Shown: positions 1 to 7,446 of the stretch, one piece after another
Layout: every line of letters starts with the position of its first letter
Numbering within the stretch: the stretch's first letter is position 1
Assembly: GCA_029863355.1 (NCBI GenBank)
Contig: JAOTVO010000051.1
Coordinates: forward strand, 1-12,368
Direction of reading: 5' to 3'
Origin: Candidatus Krumholzibacteriia bacterium
GTDB lineage: Bacteria; Krumholzibacteriota; Krumholzibacteria; WVZY01; JAKEHA01
Length of the DNA: 12,368 nucleotides
Made by a program: the position numbers and the translations under genes
Notes under the pieces: generated by a model
The model's input: the letters and a program-made list of their open reading frames with translations, nothing else
Database searches by the model: none
Told to the model about the DNA's origin: nothing

Positions 1-1
1 C

Positions 2-379
2 GCGATGCTGACCATCTGGGTCACGGGCAACACCATCAACGTGCTGTCGCTGATCGGCATGGTGGCGCTCACTGGGATCGGGGTCAACGACGCCATCATC
101 AAGGTGGATGCGATACGGCGGCTGCGCGACGCCGGCATGGAGGGCTACACGGCCATCATGGAAGCGAGCCGCCTGCGCCTGCGACCGATCATCATGACCA
201 GCGCGACGACGATCCTGGCCATGGCGCCGATGGCAATCGGAATGGGCAGCGGTGAGCAGCTCCAGCGGCCCCTCGCGCTGACCATTATCGGGGGACTGTT
301 CCTCACCACGACGCTCACCCTGGTTTACACCCCGGCCCTGTACATGCTCGCGCACCGCATCCGGAGGCCGGAGTCATGA
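2..379 (+). CDS. RND-family efflux permease, C-terminal end (partial)
   Basis: The reading frame is open from the left edge, so the true start lies outside the window; the ATG at base 5 is internal. The visible 125 or so residues are the last part of a resistance-nodulation-division transporter. TM10-like GMVALTGIGVNDAIIKVD is followed by the conserved loop and TM11 stretch RLRPIIMTSATTILAM, then a final helix ending TLVYTPALYML and a short basic tail. Such proteins are proton-driven inner-membrane antiporters that trimerise and work with a periplasmic adaptor and an outer-membrane channel. The TM10 position that carries a lysine in AcrB (SAKNAIL) reads VNDAI here. The stop overlaps the next permease start by four bases (ATGA), so the two are translationally coupled, as in MdtB/MdtC-type heteromeric pumps. 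Substrate cannot be told. Family assignment is very secure; only the C-terminus is visible. Confidence 0.93.
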   Translation, partial: AMLTIWVTGNTINVLSLIGMVALTGIGVNDAIIKVDAIRRLRDAGMEGYTAIMEASRLRLRPIIMTSATTILAMAPMAIGMGSGEQLQRPLALTIIGGLFLTTTLTLVYTPALYMLAHRIRRPES

Positions 380-3300
380 CACGCTTCTTCGTTCGCCGCC
401 ACGTGGCCACGTGGATGATATTCCTCGCCTTCGTCGTGCTGGGCGCGTACTCGCTGCCGCGCCTCCAGATCGAGGCCATTCCAGACGTGGACTTGCCGCA
501 GCTCTCTATCCAGACGCGCTGGAACGGAGCCTCGCCGCAGGCGATCCAGCGCGCCATCACCGTTCCGGTCGAAGAGGCCGTGCAGAGCGTGCACGGCGTG
601 GAGAATATCGAGTCGCAGTCGAGAGACGGCAGCTCGACTGTCACCGTGTCCTTCCGGCGCGAAATCAGCCTGGATTTCGCGCGCCTGGAAGTGAACGAGC
701 AGCTCGGCAACGTGCGGCGCAACCTCCCGCTGGGCGCCGGGCAGCCGCAGATCATCGCCTTCGTCCCCGAGGAGTTTCGCACCGAGGACTTCTTCACCTT
801 CAGCCTGGAGTCGCCGCTCTCGCCCAACGAGCTGCGCGAGCTCGCCGAGACCTGGGTGGTGCCGCAGATCATCGCGCTCGACGGCGTGGCCGACGCCCAG
901 GTCCTGGGCGGCGCCCGGCCGCTGGTGAAGATCGTGCTCGACCGCACGCGCCTGGACCTCTACAACGTGCGCGCCGACGAGGTGTTCCGCGCCATCGACC
1001 GACTCGACGAGTTCAACGGGGCCGGCACGGTGCGCGAGCGGGGGCTGGAGAAGCTCGTCGCGCTGCGCGAACCGGTGAATCTGCCCGTCATCGGAAAGGC
1101 GGTCGTGGCCCAGCGCGGGGGGCGGACCTTCACGCTCGACATGGTGGGGGAGGCGAGGCCGGACTTCGAGGAACCCGTGTACTTCGCGCGAGCCAACGCG
1201 CAGAACACGGTGCTGGTGGCGGTGGACAAGCGCAGTGGCGCCAACACGGTGGGCGTGAGTCGCACGCTGCGCGCCGCGCTCCCCTCCATCGAGGCGGAGC
1301 TGCCGTTCCCCATCGAATTCCACGTGGACGAGGACCAGGGCAAGGAGCTCGAGGACAAGCTGCGCGAGCTCGTCTATCGCTCGCTCGTCATCCTGGGCAT
1401 TCTCTTCCTGGTGCTAGTGGCGACGCTGCGGCGCGTTCGCCTCACCGCCATAGTGACGGCGTCTATCGTCTTCGCCGTCGTCATATCGCTCTCGCTGTTC
1501 TACTTCCTGGGCATATCGGTGAACTTCATCACCATCAGCGGGCTCACCGTGTGCTTCGGTCTCATCCTCGACAACAGCATCCTCGTGCTCGATTCGATCC
1601 ATCGCCGCTTGAGCGCGCTCGCACGGGCCGACGAGGCCGGGCTCTCGCGGCGGAGCAAGGTGCGCGTGGCTTACGAGACGATCGTCGAGGGCACGCGCGA
1701 GGTCCTCTTCCCGATACTCGCCACCACGCTCACCACCGTCGTCGCTTTCGCCTCCTTCATCTTCCTCACGGGGCGGCTCGCGCTCTACTACATCCCGCTC
1801 GCCGTGGCCGTGACCACCGCGCTCTTTGCCTCCCTGTTCGTGGCCTTCGGCTGGGTGCCGATGGTGCTCGAACGCTGGTGGGCGCGCCCCATGGTGGCTA
1901 AGACGGCGGACGGGCCCAACGAGGTGGAGGACGCCGCGGCCCTGGCCGAGTTCGTCGAGGAGAAGCCGGCGCTCGAGGACGGAAAGCACATCCTCGAGCG
2001 GCTCTTCAGCATCCGGCCCAAGCTGGCGTGGATGATCCTGCCGCTGGGCGTCGCGCTCTTCGTCTGGGGCTGGCACGTGTACGACAAAAAGGTCATCAAA
2101 GGGGGGTTCTGGCAATTCCCCAATCAAGAAGAGCTGTTCCTCTACCTGGAGATGCCGTCGGGCACCGACATCGAGCTGACCTCGCAGACGCTGTACGAGT
2201 TCGAGAAGTCTCTGCTTCCGCTCCCCGACGGCACGCGCATGATCGCGCGCGTGTTCGGCAATCAGGCCATCATCCGGGTGGAGTTCGAAGACGAGGTGCG
2301 GCAGAGCGAGGTCCCCATGCACTACCGCGCCATCCTCATCGATCGGGCCGACCGCACGGGCGGCTCTTCCGTGTTCATACGCGGTTTTTCGGACCGCCCC
2401 TACTTCAAGGGCGCCTTCGGCGGATCGGCGCTCAACTCGCTGGTCAAGATCACCGGCTACAACTCTAAACGCCTGAACGAGATCGCTGAGGCGACGCTCG
2501 CCCGCGCCGAGCGGAGCCGCCGTGTGCGCAACGCGCGCATCACCACGGGCAGTCAATTCGAACGGATCCGGCAGGAAGAGATGGTGATTCGCATTCGCCG
2601 CGACCAGCTGGCCGCGCGCGGCCTCACCGTGGCCGAGCTGGCGGGGCAGATTCGCCGCCTCATGGGCGTCGATTTCCCCTGGAACATGCTGATCGACGGC
2701 GAGCAGGAGCAGGTTCAGCTCTCCTATTTGGACGCCGACGACATCTCCTACGCGGACGTCGCGGAGATGCTCATCCGCAACAGCGAGGGCGAGCAAGTTC
2801 GCCTGGGCGACCTCATCACCATCGAGCGGCGCGAGGTGTCCCGGTCCATCACGCGCGAGAATCAGAAGTACACGGCGCACGTCAACTGGGAGTATCTGGG
2901 CACCGACGCGATGCGTCAGGCCTACATCAAGGACATACTGGCCGGGATCGAGCTGCCCTACGGCTACGAGGCCGAGGAGGCGCGACAGGAGTTTTTCACC
3001 GAGGAAGAGGAGGGTCAGCTGAACCTCACCGTGGCCCTCGCCCTCGCCTTCATATTCTTCGTGCTCGCCGCGCTCTTCGAGAGCATCTCGCTGCCGTTCC
3101 TGGTGCTGGTGTCGGCGCCGATGGCACTGGTGGGCGTGTTCGTCACCTTCTGGCTGACGCATTCCACGTTCGATTCCTCGGCGCGCATCGGGTTGATCCT
3201 GCTCTTCGGCATCGTCGTGAACAACGCCATCCTGCTGATCTCGCGCTTCCGCACCGAGGCCGAGCTCATCCTCAATGCAAAGCTCCCCGGCGACCCCCCG

Positions 3301-3702
3301 CGCCAGGCCTCGCTCTTCCCGGCGCTACGCAAGCAGCTCGGGGGAAGCGACCTGTGGCTACTGCCGCCGGAGGAGCGCGCGCCGAGCCTGCGCCGCGCGG
3401 TGGCGCGCGCCACGCGCATCCGGCTGCGCTCCATCCTGCTCACCAGCGGCACCACCATCGCGGGGCTGGCGCCGCTCCTCGTGCACCTCGGCGAGTCGGA
3501 GGACAAGGACATCTGGGAGAACCTCGCGCTGGCCTCCATCGGCGGATTGGCGGCGAGCACGGTGCTCATGATCCTGCTCTTCCCGCCGCTCTATTATTAT
3601 CTCGTCCGCGGGGGTTGGGTGGTGCGGCGCTTCGGCGGATGGCTGCGCGCGCGCTTCCGCCGCCGCCGGGCGCGTCCGCTCGAGCCGGCGCCGGCCCCTT
3701 GA
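376..3702 (+). CDS. RND-family efflux permease, second of a tandem pair
   Basis: This is a complete proton-driven RND transporter of 1108 residues, somewhat longer than the usual 1020-1050. The ATG overlaps the preceding stop (ATGA) and has a GGAGG at 363-367, 8 bases upstream. TM1 lies near residues 13-30. The first periplasmic porter region follows (about 31-330), then TM2-TM6 (about 336-495), a cytoplasmic linker, TM7 near residue 553, the second porter region, TM8-TM12 (about 880-1080), and a very basic, proline-rich tail. In TM4 the usual Asp-Asp proton-relay pair is Asp399-Asn400 (GLILDNSILVLD). In TM10 the AcrB lysine position is Asn949 in VVNNAIL, common in some RND subfamilies. The TM10-TM11 loop (about residues 957-1015) is longer than usual and proline-rich. 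Together with the upstream permease it probably forms a heteromeric or two-permease pump. The adaptor is not visible and the substrate is unknown. No promoter is seen here; transcription comes from upstream. Confidence 0.95.
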   Translation: MTRFFVRRHVATWMIFLAFVVLGAYSLPRLQIEAIPDVDLPQLSIQTRWNGASPQAIQRAITVPVEEAVQSVHGVENIESQSRDGSSTVTVSFRREISLDFARLEVNEQLGNVRRNLPLGAGQPQIIAFVPEEFRTEDFFTFSLESPLSPNELRELAETWVVPQIIALDGVADAQVLGGARPLVKIVLDRTRLDLYNVRADEVFRAIDRLDEFNGAGTVRERGLEKLVALREPVNLPVIGKAVVAQRGGRTFTLDMVGEARPDFEEPVYFARANAQNTVLVAVDKRSGANTVGVSRTLRAALPSIEAELPFPIEFHVDEDQGKELEDKLRELVYRSLVILGILFLVLVATLRRVRLTAIVTASIVFAVVISLSLFYFLGISVNFITISGLTVCFGLILDNSILVLDSIHRRLSALARADEAGLSRRSKVRVAYETIVEGTREVLFPILATTLTTVVAFASFIFLTGRLALYYIPLAVAVTTALFASLFVAFGWVPMVLERWWARPMVAKTADGPNEVEDAAALAEFVEEKPALEDGKHILERLFSIRPKLAWMILPLGVALFVWGWHVYDKKVIKGGFWQFPNQEELFLYLEMPSGTDIELTSQTLYEFEKSLLPLPDGTRMIARVFGNQAIIRVEFEDEVRQSEVPMHYRAILIDRADRTGGSSVFIRGFSDRPYFKGAFGGSALNSLVKITGYNSKRLNEIAEATLARAERSRRVRNARITTGSQFERIRQEEMVIRIRRDQLAARGLTVAELAGQIRRLMGVDFPWNMLIDGEQEQVQLSYLDADDISYADVAEMLIRNSEGEQVRLGDLITIERREVSRSITRENQKYTAHVNWEYLGTDAMRQAYIKDILAGIELPYGYEAEEARQEFFTEEEEGQLNLTVALALAFIFFVLAALFESISLPFLVLVSAPMALVGVFVTFWLTHSTFDSSARIGLILLFGIVVNNAILLISRFRTEAELILNAKLPGDPPRQASLFPALRKQLGGSDLWLLPPEERAPSLRRAVARATRIRLRSILLTSGTTIAGLAPLLVHLGESEDKDIWENLALASIGGLAASTVLMILLFPPLYYYLVRGGWVVRRFGGWLRARFRRRRARPLEPAPAP

Positions 3703-3871
3703 CCCGGGCGACTTCGGTTCGCTGCTTGCCTACGACGGCGCGCAGTGGAGAAGCGTGTGGAACCTCGTCTACCGCCTCACCGACGGCAAGCTCGCCTCCA
3801 TCGGGGGCGCCTCGGCGAGCAACGTGATCATCGCCGGCGACCGGGGCACGATCCTGCGACTCTCGCGGTAG
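3701..3871 (+). pseudogene. C-terminal remnant of a beta-propeller-like repeat protein
   Basis: A frame running from about 3701 to a TAG at 3869-3871 reads as convincing protein with strongly G/C-ending codons. The first half is GSLLAYDGAQWRSV and the second is LASIGGASASNVIIAGDRG followed by TILRLSR. Both halves match the repeat style of WD40/YVTN/BNR-like propeller proteins (G-x-I/L-L-x-Y-D-G-x-x-W and G-x-S-x-x-x-V-x-x-x-G-D-x-G-T-I-L). The frame is open back to 3572, but there it only shadows the permease gene, and it contains no ATG, GTG or TTG before a GTG at 3755. The recognisable part starts almost exactly at the permease stop. The simplest reading is a deletion that removed the front of a propeller gene and left its last repeats behind the RND operon. 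An unannotated frameshifted or read-through fusion is less likely. Function of the parent gene is unknown. Confidence 0.6.
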
Positions 3872-3889
3872 CTTCAAAACAAGACTCTT

Positions 3890-3905
3890 GCGTCTTTACA
3901 GACGC
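3890..3905. repeat. Inverted repeat over the -35 region (operator-like)
   Basis: A perfect 6-bp inverted repeat, GCGTCT and AGACGC, is separated by TTAC. It contains the proposed -35 hexamer TTTACA (3895-3900) of the promoter for the gene at 3981. It lacks a T-run on either strand, so it is not a good intrinsic terminator. It could be a repressor or activator site, or chance. Confidence 0.35.
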
Positions 3906-3924
3906 GGCCACGCGGATGTATACT
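3895..3924 (+). promoter_or_regulatory. Sigma70-like promoter of the beta-helix protein gene
   Basis: TTTACA at 3895-3900 and TATACT at 3919-3924 each match the consensus at five of six bases and are 18 bp apart. They lie in an AT-richer island within otherwise very GC-rich DNA. Transcription would start near 3931, giving a leader of about 50 bases that ends with AGGGAGG at 3967-3973, seven bases before the ATG at 3981. This supports the 3981 start over upstream in-frame alternatives. Confidence 0.6.
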
Positions 3925-3980
3925 ATTATCTGAAAGAATCCCCCCATATCGAGTGTCCGCCCAAACAGGGAGGCAGCGTC

Positions 3981-6092
3981 ATGTCCATCAATCGAATGGG
4001 CGCTGGGCTCGCCGCCGGTCTGGCGCTCCTCGCCATTTCTGCCGCCGTGTCGTCGGCCGCGGTCATCACCGTGCGCAGCGACGGCACCGGCGACTTCACC
4101 ACCATCGCCGCGGCCGTGGCCGCATCGTCGGCCGGCGATGAAATCGAGATCGGTCCGGGCACGTATTCCGAGCCGGACATGATCGTCACGCACGATCTCA
4201 CCATTCGCTCCACCGATGGTCCTGCGACCACGACCGTGACCGCCGCGGCGCGCATCTTTCGCTTCGTAGGACCGCAGATCGAGGTGGAAGGAATCCGCTT
4301 CACGGCGAGCAACAACCCCAACCACGGCGCGCTCGCGTTCGTGCAGGGCGCGCAGGGTGTGGTGAGAGACTGCGTCTTCGACAACAACCTCGGGGGAGCC
4401 CTCGGTGCCGGTACCGCGGCGACGGTGGATATCTCTGCGTGTACCTTCCGTGACAACAGCTACGTTACCTCCGGGGGTGCGCTCTATGTGTCGGGACCGG
4501 GATCGCAGATGACGGTGGAGAGCTGTCTGTTCGAAGACAACACCGCTCCGAACTCGGGCGGCGCCATCGCGGTCGCAGTCGGCGCGCGCCTGACCGCCAT
4601 CGGTTGCACGTTCCGCAACAACACGGCGGGGATCTGGGGTGGCGCGGTCCACGTCATGGAGACGAGCGTCGGCGACCTGAGTCAGAACGTGTTTGTATCG
4701 AACGAGGCCGATGTGGGGAGCGCGGTGTACTCTTATTATGGACTGGGCACGATCGCGAGCAATACATTCCACGCGAATCGCAGCGCCGATGCCTACAACG
4801 CGACGGTCTACCTGCAGGACTCGCAGACGCTGTTCGCGCGCAACATCGTGTCGGGCGACCCGCTCGGAGCGGGGCTCGCCATACTCTACGGCTTCGTCAC
4901 GCACGAGTGTAACCTCTACTGGCAGAACGGCGGTGGGGCCGTCCGGTACGAAGAGCTTTCGCCGAGCGAGCGAGAGCTGGACCCGGTGTACTGCGATCCG
5001 GGAGCGGGGGACCTTACCGTGTCGCTGCAGGGTGCCGCGGCTCCGGCCCAGAGCGCGTGCGGAGTGCTGATCGGGGCGCTGCCGACAGCCTGTGACATCC
5101 CGCCGCCGCCGCCCCCGTCGGACGCCCCCATCATCACGGACATCTCCGATGTGCCCAACGACCAGGGGCGCCAGGTGCGCATGAAGTGGACGGGTTCGGC
5201 GCAGGACCACGCCTCTGCGGATCCTCCCGTCCTGGGCTACGCCATCTATCGCCACGAGGGCATGATCACGCCGGAGTTGCTGGCTCGGCTGCGCGCCGCC
5301 ACTTCCCGCGCGCCCGGCGTGGTGGCCATCGAAGGGTGGGACTATCTCCTCACGGCGCCGGCGCGTGGCGACGACGTCTACCAGACCATCGTAGCCACGA
5401 CGTGCGACTACACGCACCGCCACGGGATGTGTCTGAACGCGTTCTTCGTATCGGCGATCACGGCGAGTCCGGCCGTCTTCTGGGACTCGGAGCCGGATAC
5501 GGGCTACTCGGTGGACAACCTGCCGCCGGGCCCGCCGCACGACTTCCTGGTGACCATGGGCGCGAGCGGGGGTAACCGGCTGGAGTGGCAGGCGGCGGAC
5601 GAGAACGACGTCGCGGACTACGGCGTGTACCGGGGCAGCGGGGCCGACTTCGTTTGCTCGCCGGATAACCGCGTGGCGGTCACCGGCGAGACCGCGTGGG
5701 TCGATGCCGGTGGCGGCGCGTACGACTACAAGGTCACGGCCTTCGACGAGAGCGGCAACGAGAGCGAGGCGTCGTCACCCGTTCTCGTCACCGGCGCTGG
5801 CGCGGTGCCAGCCGCGTTCGCGCTGGACCAGAACGTGCCCAACCCGTTCAACCCGACCACGCGCATCCGCTACAGCCTGGCCGCCGGCGGCGACCGCGTG
5901 ACGCTACGCGTCTTCGACGTGAACGGGCGCCTGGTGCGCACACTCGTCGACGGCGTGGCCACGGCGGGGCCGAACGATGTGATCTGGGACGGGCGCGACG
6001 ACGCCGGCTCGCCCGCGGCCTCGGGCGTGTACTTCTACCGTCTCGAGGCGCCGGGCTTCGCGCAGACGCGGAAGATGGCACTGATTCGCTGA
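3981..6092 (+). CDS. Secreted parallel beta-helix / FN3-like protein with C-terminal sorting-like domain
   Basis: The product is 703 residues, exported and probably surface-bound or secreted. I chose the ATG at 3981 because AGGGAGG sits seven bases upstream and a signal peptide follows directly (hydrophobic core about 8-24, cleavage likely near SSAA, residues 24-27). The mature part opens with VRSDGTGDFTTIAAAV, the pectate-lyase-like beta-helix entry. The rungs carry F-x-x-N motifs at Phe133, 156, 184, 211, 238 and 263, spaced 23-28 residues. Three of these continue into GGA-L/I/V, as in chlamydial polymorphic membrane protein repeats. A six-proline linker (374-379) leads to two fibronectin-III-like regions (about 384-510 and 515-605). 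Residues 609-703 form a FlgD-like/type-A-sorting-like beta domain with Phe623-Asn-Pro-Thr-Thr and a final arginine (KMALIR). That tail suggests a dedicated secretion route such as T9SS. No catalytic residues were recognised; carbohydrate binding or lysis and adhesion are both possible. The gene has its own promoter and terminator. Confidence 0.85.
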   Translation: MSINRMGAGLAAGLALLAISAAVSSAAVITVRSDGTGDFTTIAAAVAASSAGDEIEIGPGTYSEPDMIVTHDLTIRSTDGPATTTVTAAARIFRFVGPQIEVEGIRFTASNNPNHGALAFVQGAQGVVRDCVFDNNLGGALGAGTAATVDISACTFRDNSYVTSGGALYVSGPGSQMTVESCLFEDNTAPNSGGAIAVAVGARLTAIGCTFRNNTAGIWGGAVHVMETSVGDLSQNVFVSNEADVGSAVYSYYGLGTIASNTFHANRSADAYNATVYLQDSQTLFARNIVSGDPLGAGLAILYGFVTHECNLYWQNGGGAVRYEELSPSERELDPVYCDPGAGDLTVSLQGAAAPAQSACGVLIGALPTACDIPPPPPPSDAPIITDISDVPNDQGRQVRMKWTGSAQDHASADPPVLGYAIYRHEGMITPELLARLRAATSRAPGVVAIEGWDYLLTAPARGDDVYQTIVATTCDYTHRHGMCLNAFFVSAITASPAVFWDSEPDTGYSVDNLPPGPPHDFLVTMGASGGNRLEWQAADENDVADYGVYRGSGADFVCSPDNRVAVTGETAWVDAGGGAYDYKVTAFDESGNESEASSPVLVTGAGAVPAAFALDQNVPNPFNPTTRIRYSLAAGGDRVTLRVFDVNGRLVRTLVDGVATAGPNDVIWDGRDDAGSPAASGVYFYRLEAPGFAQTRKMALIR

Positions 6093-6122
6093 TCGGTCCG
6101 CGCGGGCGAACGTAACGCACCG

Positions 6123-6157
6123 AGGGACGGTCCCGCTGGCGGCGGGACCGTCCCTTT
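6123..6157 (+). terminator. Hairpin terminator after the beta-helix gene
   Basis: A perfect 14-bp stem (6123-6136 with 6142-6155, AGGGACGGTCCCGC and its reverse complement) encloses a 5-base loop and is followed by TTTGCTATGCTCTTTT. The stem is very stable. The T-tract is interrupted, and T-richness occurs only on the + strand side, so it should act on the gene ending at 6092. It ends only 20 bases before the FIST start codon, so it might instead or also control that gene. Confidence 0.7.
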
Positions 6158-6175
6158 GCTATGCTCTTTTCAGCC

Positions 6176-7372
6176 ATGAAGTTCGCGTCTGCCGTTACAC
6201 ACGCCGCCGATCCCACCGCCGCCGCGCGCGAGCTGGGTGTGAACCTGCGCGCGGCGCTCGGTCCGGCGCGTGCGGACTTGGCGCTCGTCTTCGCCTCTGT
6301 CGACTACGCGAGCGAGGCGGAAGCGCTCGCCGCGGCGCTGGAGCGGGAGATGGGCGCGCGGACGCTCTTGGGGTGCACGGCGGAAGGCGTGATCACGAGT
6401 GGGCGCGAGATCGAGCGCGAGCGCGCGGTGAGCGTGATCGCCGCCCGGCTGCCGGAGGTGGAGCTCGCGCCCTTCGCGATCGTCCGCGAGGATCTGGAGG
6501 CCATCGCGCGCGACGCCGCGGCGCTGGCGGGCGTGGTGGACGCACCCGCCGACGCGCGTGCGTTCATTCTGCTCGGCGACCCGCTCACCGCGCCCATGGA
6601 TGCGCTGCTGGGCGCATTCAACGGGATCTTCGCCGGCGTGCCGGTGATCGGGGGGATGGCCAGCGGCGCGCGCGGTCCCGGCGTGGCCGCGCTCTTCGCC
6701 GGCGCCCGGGTCTACCGCGAAGGAGCGGTCGGCGTGGCCATGGCCGGTGCGCTCGCCGTGGACACGATCGTCTCGCAGGGCTGCCGCCCGGTGGGGCTGG
6801 TCTTCACCATCACCCGCGCGCACGCCAACGTCATCGAATCGCTGGAAGGCGGGTCGCCGCTCGAGTGCATCAACGCGCTGGTGGACGATCTCGACGACGA
6901 CGAGCGCGGCCTGCTCACGGGCGGCCTCTTCGTCGGCCGTGCGGTGGACTCGTCGAAGGATGCCCTGGGGCGCGGCGATTTCCTGGTGCGCGGCGTGGTC
7001 GGGGTGGACCCGGAGAGCGGGGCCATCGCGGTAGGCGACATGGTGAAGGCGGGCGAGCGCGTGCAGTTCCACGTGCGCGACGCGGCGACGGCGCGCGAGG
7101 ATCTGGAGATGATGCTCACGCCCCACGCGTTCTTCGGCGAGCCGGCGGGCGCGCTTTTGTTCTCGTGCAACGGCCGCGGCACCCGCCTCTACGACCACCC
7201 CGACGGTGACGTCACCGCCATCCAGGAGTTCTGGAGCGACCTCGCCGTGGCCGGTTTCTTCTGCGCCGGCGAGATCGGCCCCATCGGCGGGCGCAACTTC
7301 CTGCACGGGCACACGGCGAGCATCGCGCTCATCCGTCCCCGCGGCAAACAGGTGGGCGCCCCGCCGGAGTGA
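6176..7372 (+). CDS. FIST-domain signal transduction protein
   Basis: A 398-residue stand-alone FIST protein (FIST_N followed by FIST_C). These are proposed small-ligand-sensing domains, with amino acids suggested as ligands, often linked to chemotaxis or two-component signalling. Supporting motifs in order: GCTAEGVIT around Cys67, GGMASGA, SQGCRPVG around Cys203, FSCNGRG around Cys331, and GFFCAGEIGPIGG with Cys363 followed by NFLHGHTASIAL. These are the conserved landmarks of both domains in the expected order, and length is normal. I prefer the ATG at 6176 (MKFASAV, the usual family opening) to the in-frame ATG at 6161, which lies right at the terminator tail. Neither has a Shine-Dalgarno sequence. 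A weak TATGCT at 6160-6165 would give an almost leaderless message. No output domain or transmembrane segment is present, so a partner protein must carry the response. The stop is followed at once by the mrp promoter. Confidence 0.9.
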   Translation: MKFASAVTHAADPTAAARELGVNLRAALGPARADLALVFASVDYASEAEALAAALEREMGARTLLGCTAEGVITSGREIERERAVSVIAARLPEVELAPFAIVREDLEAIARDAAALAGVVDAPADARAFILLGDPLTAPMDALLGAFNGIFAGVPVIGGMASGARGPGVAALFAGARVYREGAVGVAMAGALAVDTIVSQGCRPVGLVFTITRAHANVIESLEGGSPLECINALVDDLDDDERGLLTGGLFVGRAVDSSKDALGRGDFLVRGVVGVDPESGAIAVGDMVKAGERVQFHVRDAATAREDLEMMLTPHAFFGEPAGALLFSCNGRGTRLYDHPDGDVTAIQEFWSDLAVAGFFCAGEIGPIGGRNFLHGHTASIALIRPRGKQVGAPPE

Positions 7373-7377
7373 ACCGC

Positions 7378-7407
7378 TTGCCAAGACGGCGGTCATCCCG
7401 ATATATT
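7378..7407 (+). promoter_or_regulatory. Sigma70-like promoter of the Mrp ATPase gene
   Basis: TTGCCA at 7378-7383 and TATATT at 7402-7407 (five of six consensus bases each) are 18 bp apart and begin six bases after the FIST stop codon. A start near 7414 gives a leader of roughly 33 bases carrying a good ribosome binding site for the TTG at 7447. This means mrp need not depend on transcription through the FIST gene. Confidence 0.6.
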
Positions 7408-7433
7408 GCAGGGAAACTCCGCCGTGCCTTCCC

Positions 7434-7441
7434 GGAAAGGA
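7434..7441 (+). promoter_or_regulatory. Ribosome binding site selecting a TTG start
   Basis: GGAAAGGA lies five bases before the TTG at 7447. It decides the start of the Mrp gene. The longer frame back to the GTG at 7369 would overlap the FIST stop, run through the promoter, and add 26 residues of basic sequence with no family similarity that I recognise. Confidence 0.65.
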
Positions 7442-7446
7442 ACCCC

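Noticed and set aside
1414..3162. Long antisense frame opposite the second RND permease
   Set aside because: Low-complexity Glu/Arg/His composition without motifs; it mirrors the clear permease frame.
3745..3933. Small + strand frame across the permease/beta-helix spacer
   Set aside because: Arg-rich and featureless. The frame carrying the propeller-like residues at 3701-3871 explains the coding bias better.
3888..3980. Upstream extension of the beta-helix protein to a TTG at 3888
   Set aside because: It runs through the promoter, has no ribosome binding site and would bury the signal peptide.
3828..5540. Antisense frame of 570 codons opposite the beta-helix gene
   Set aside because: Arg/Val-rich shadow of a gene with a signal peptide, repeats and a promoter on the other strand.
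7369..7446. Upstream extension of Mrp to a GTG overlapping the FIST stop
   Set aside because: It crosses the promoter, adds unrelated basic residues and lacks the strong ribosome binding site seen before the TTG at 7447.
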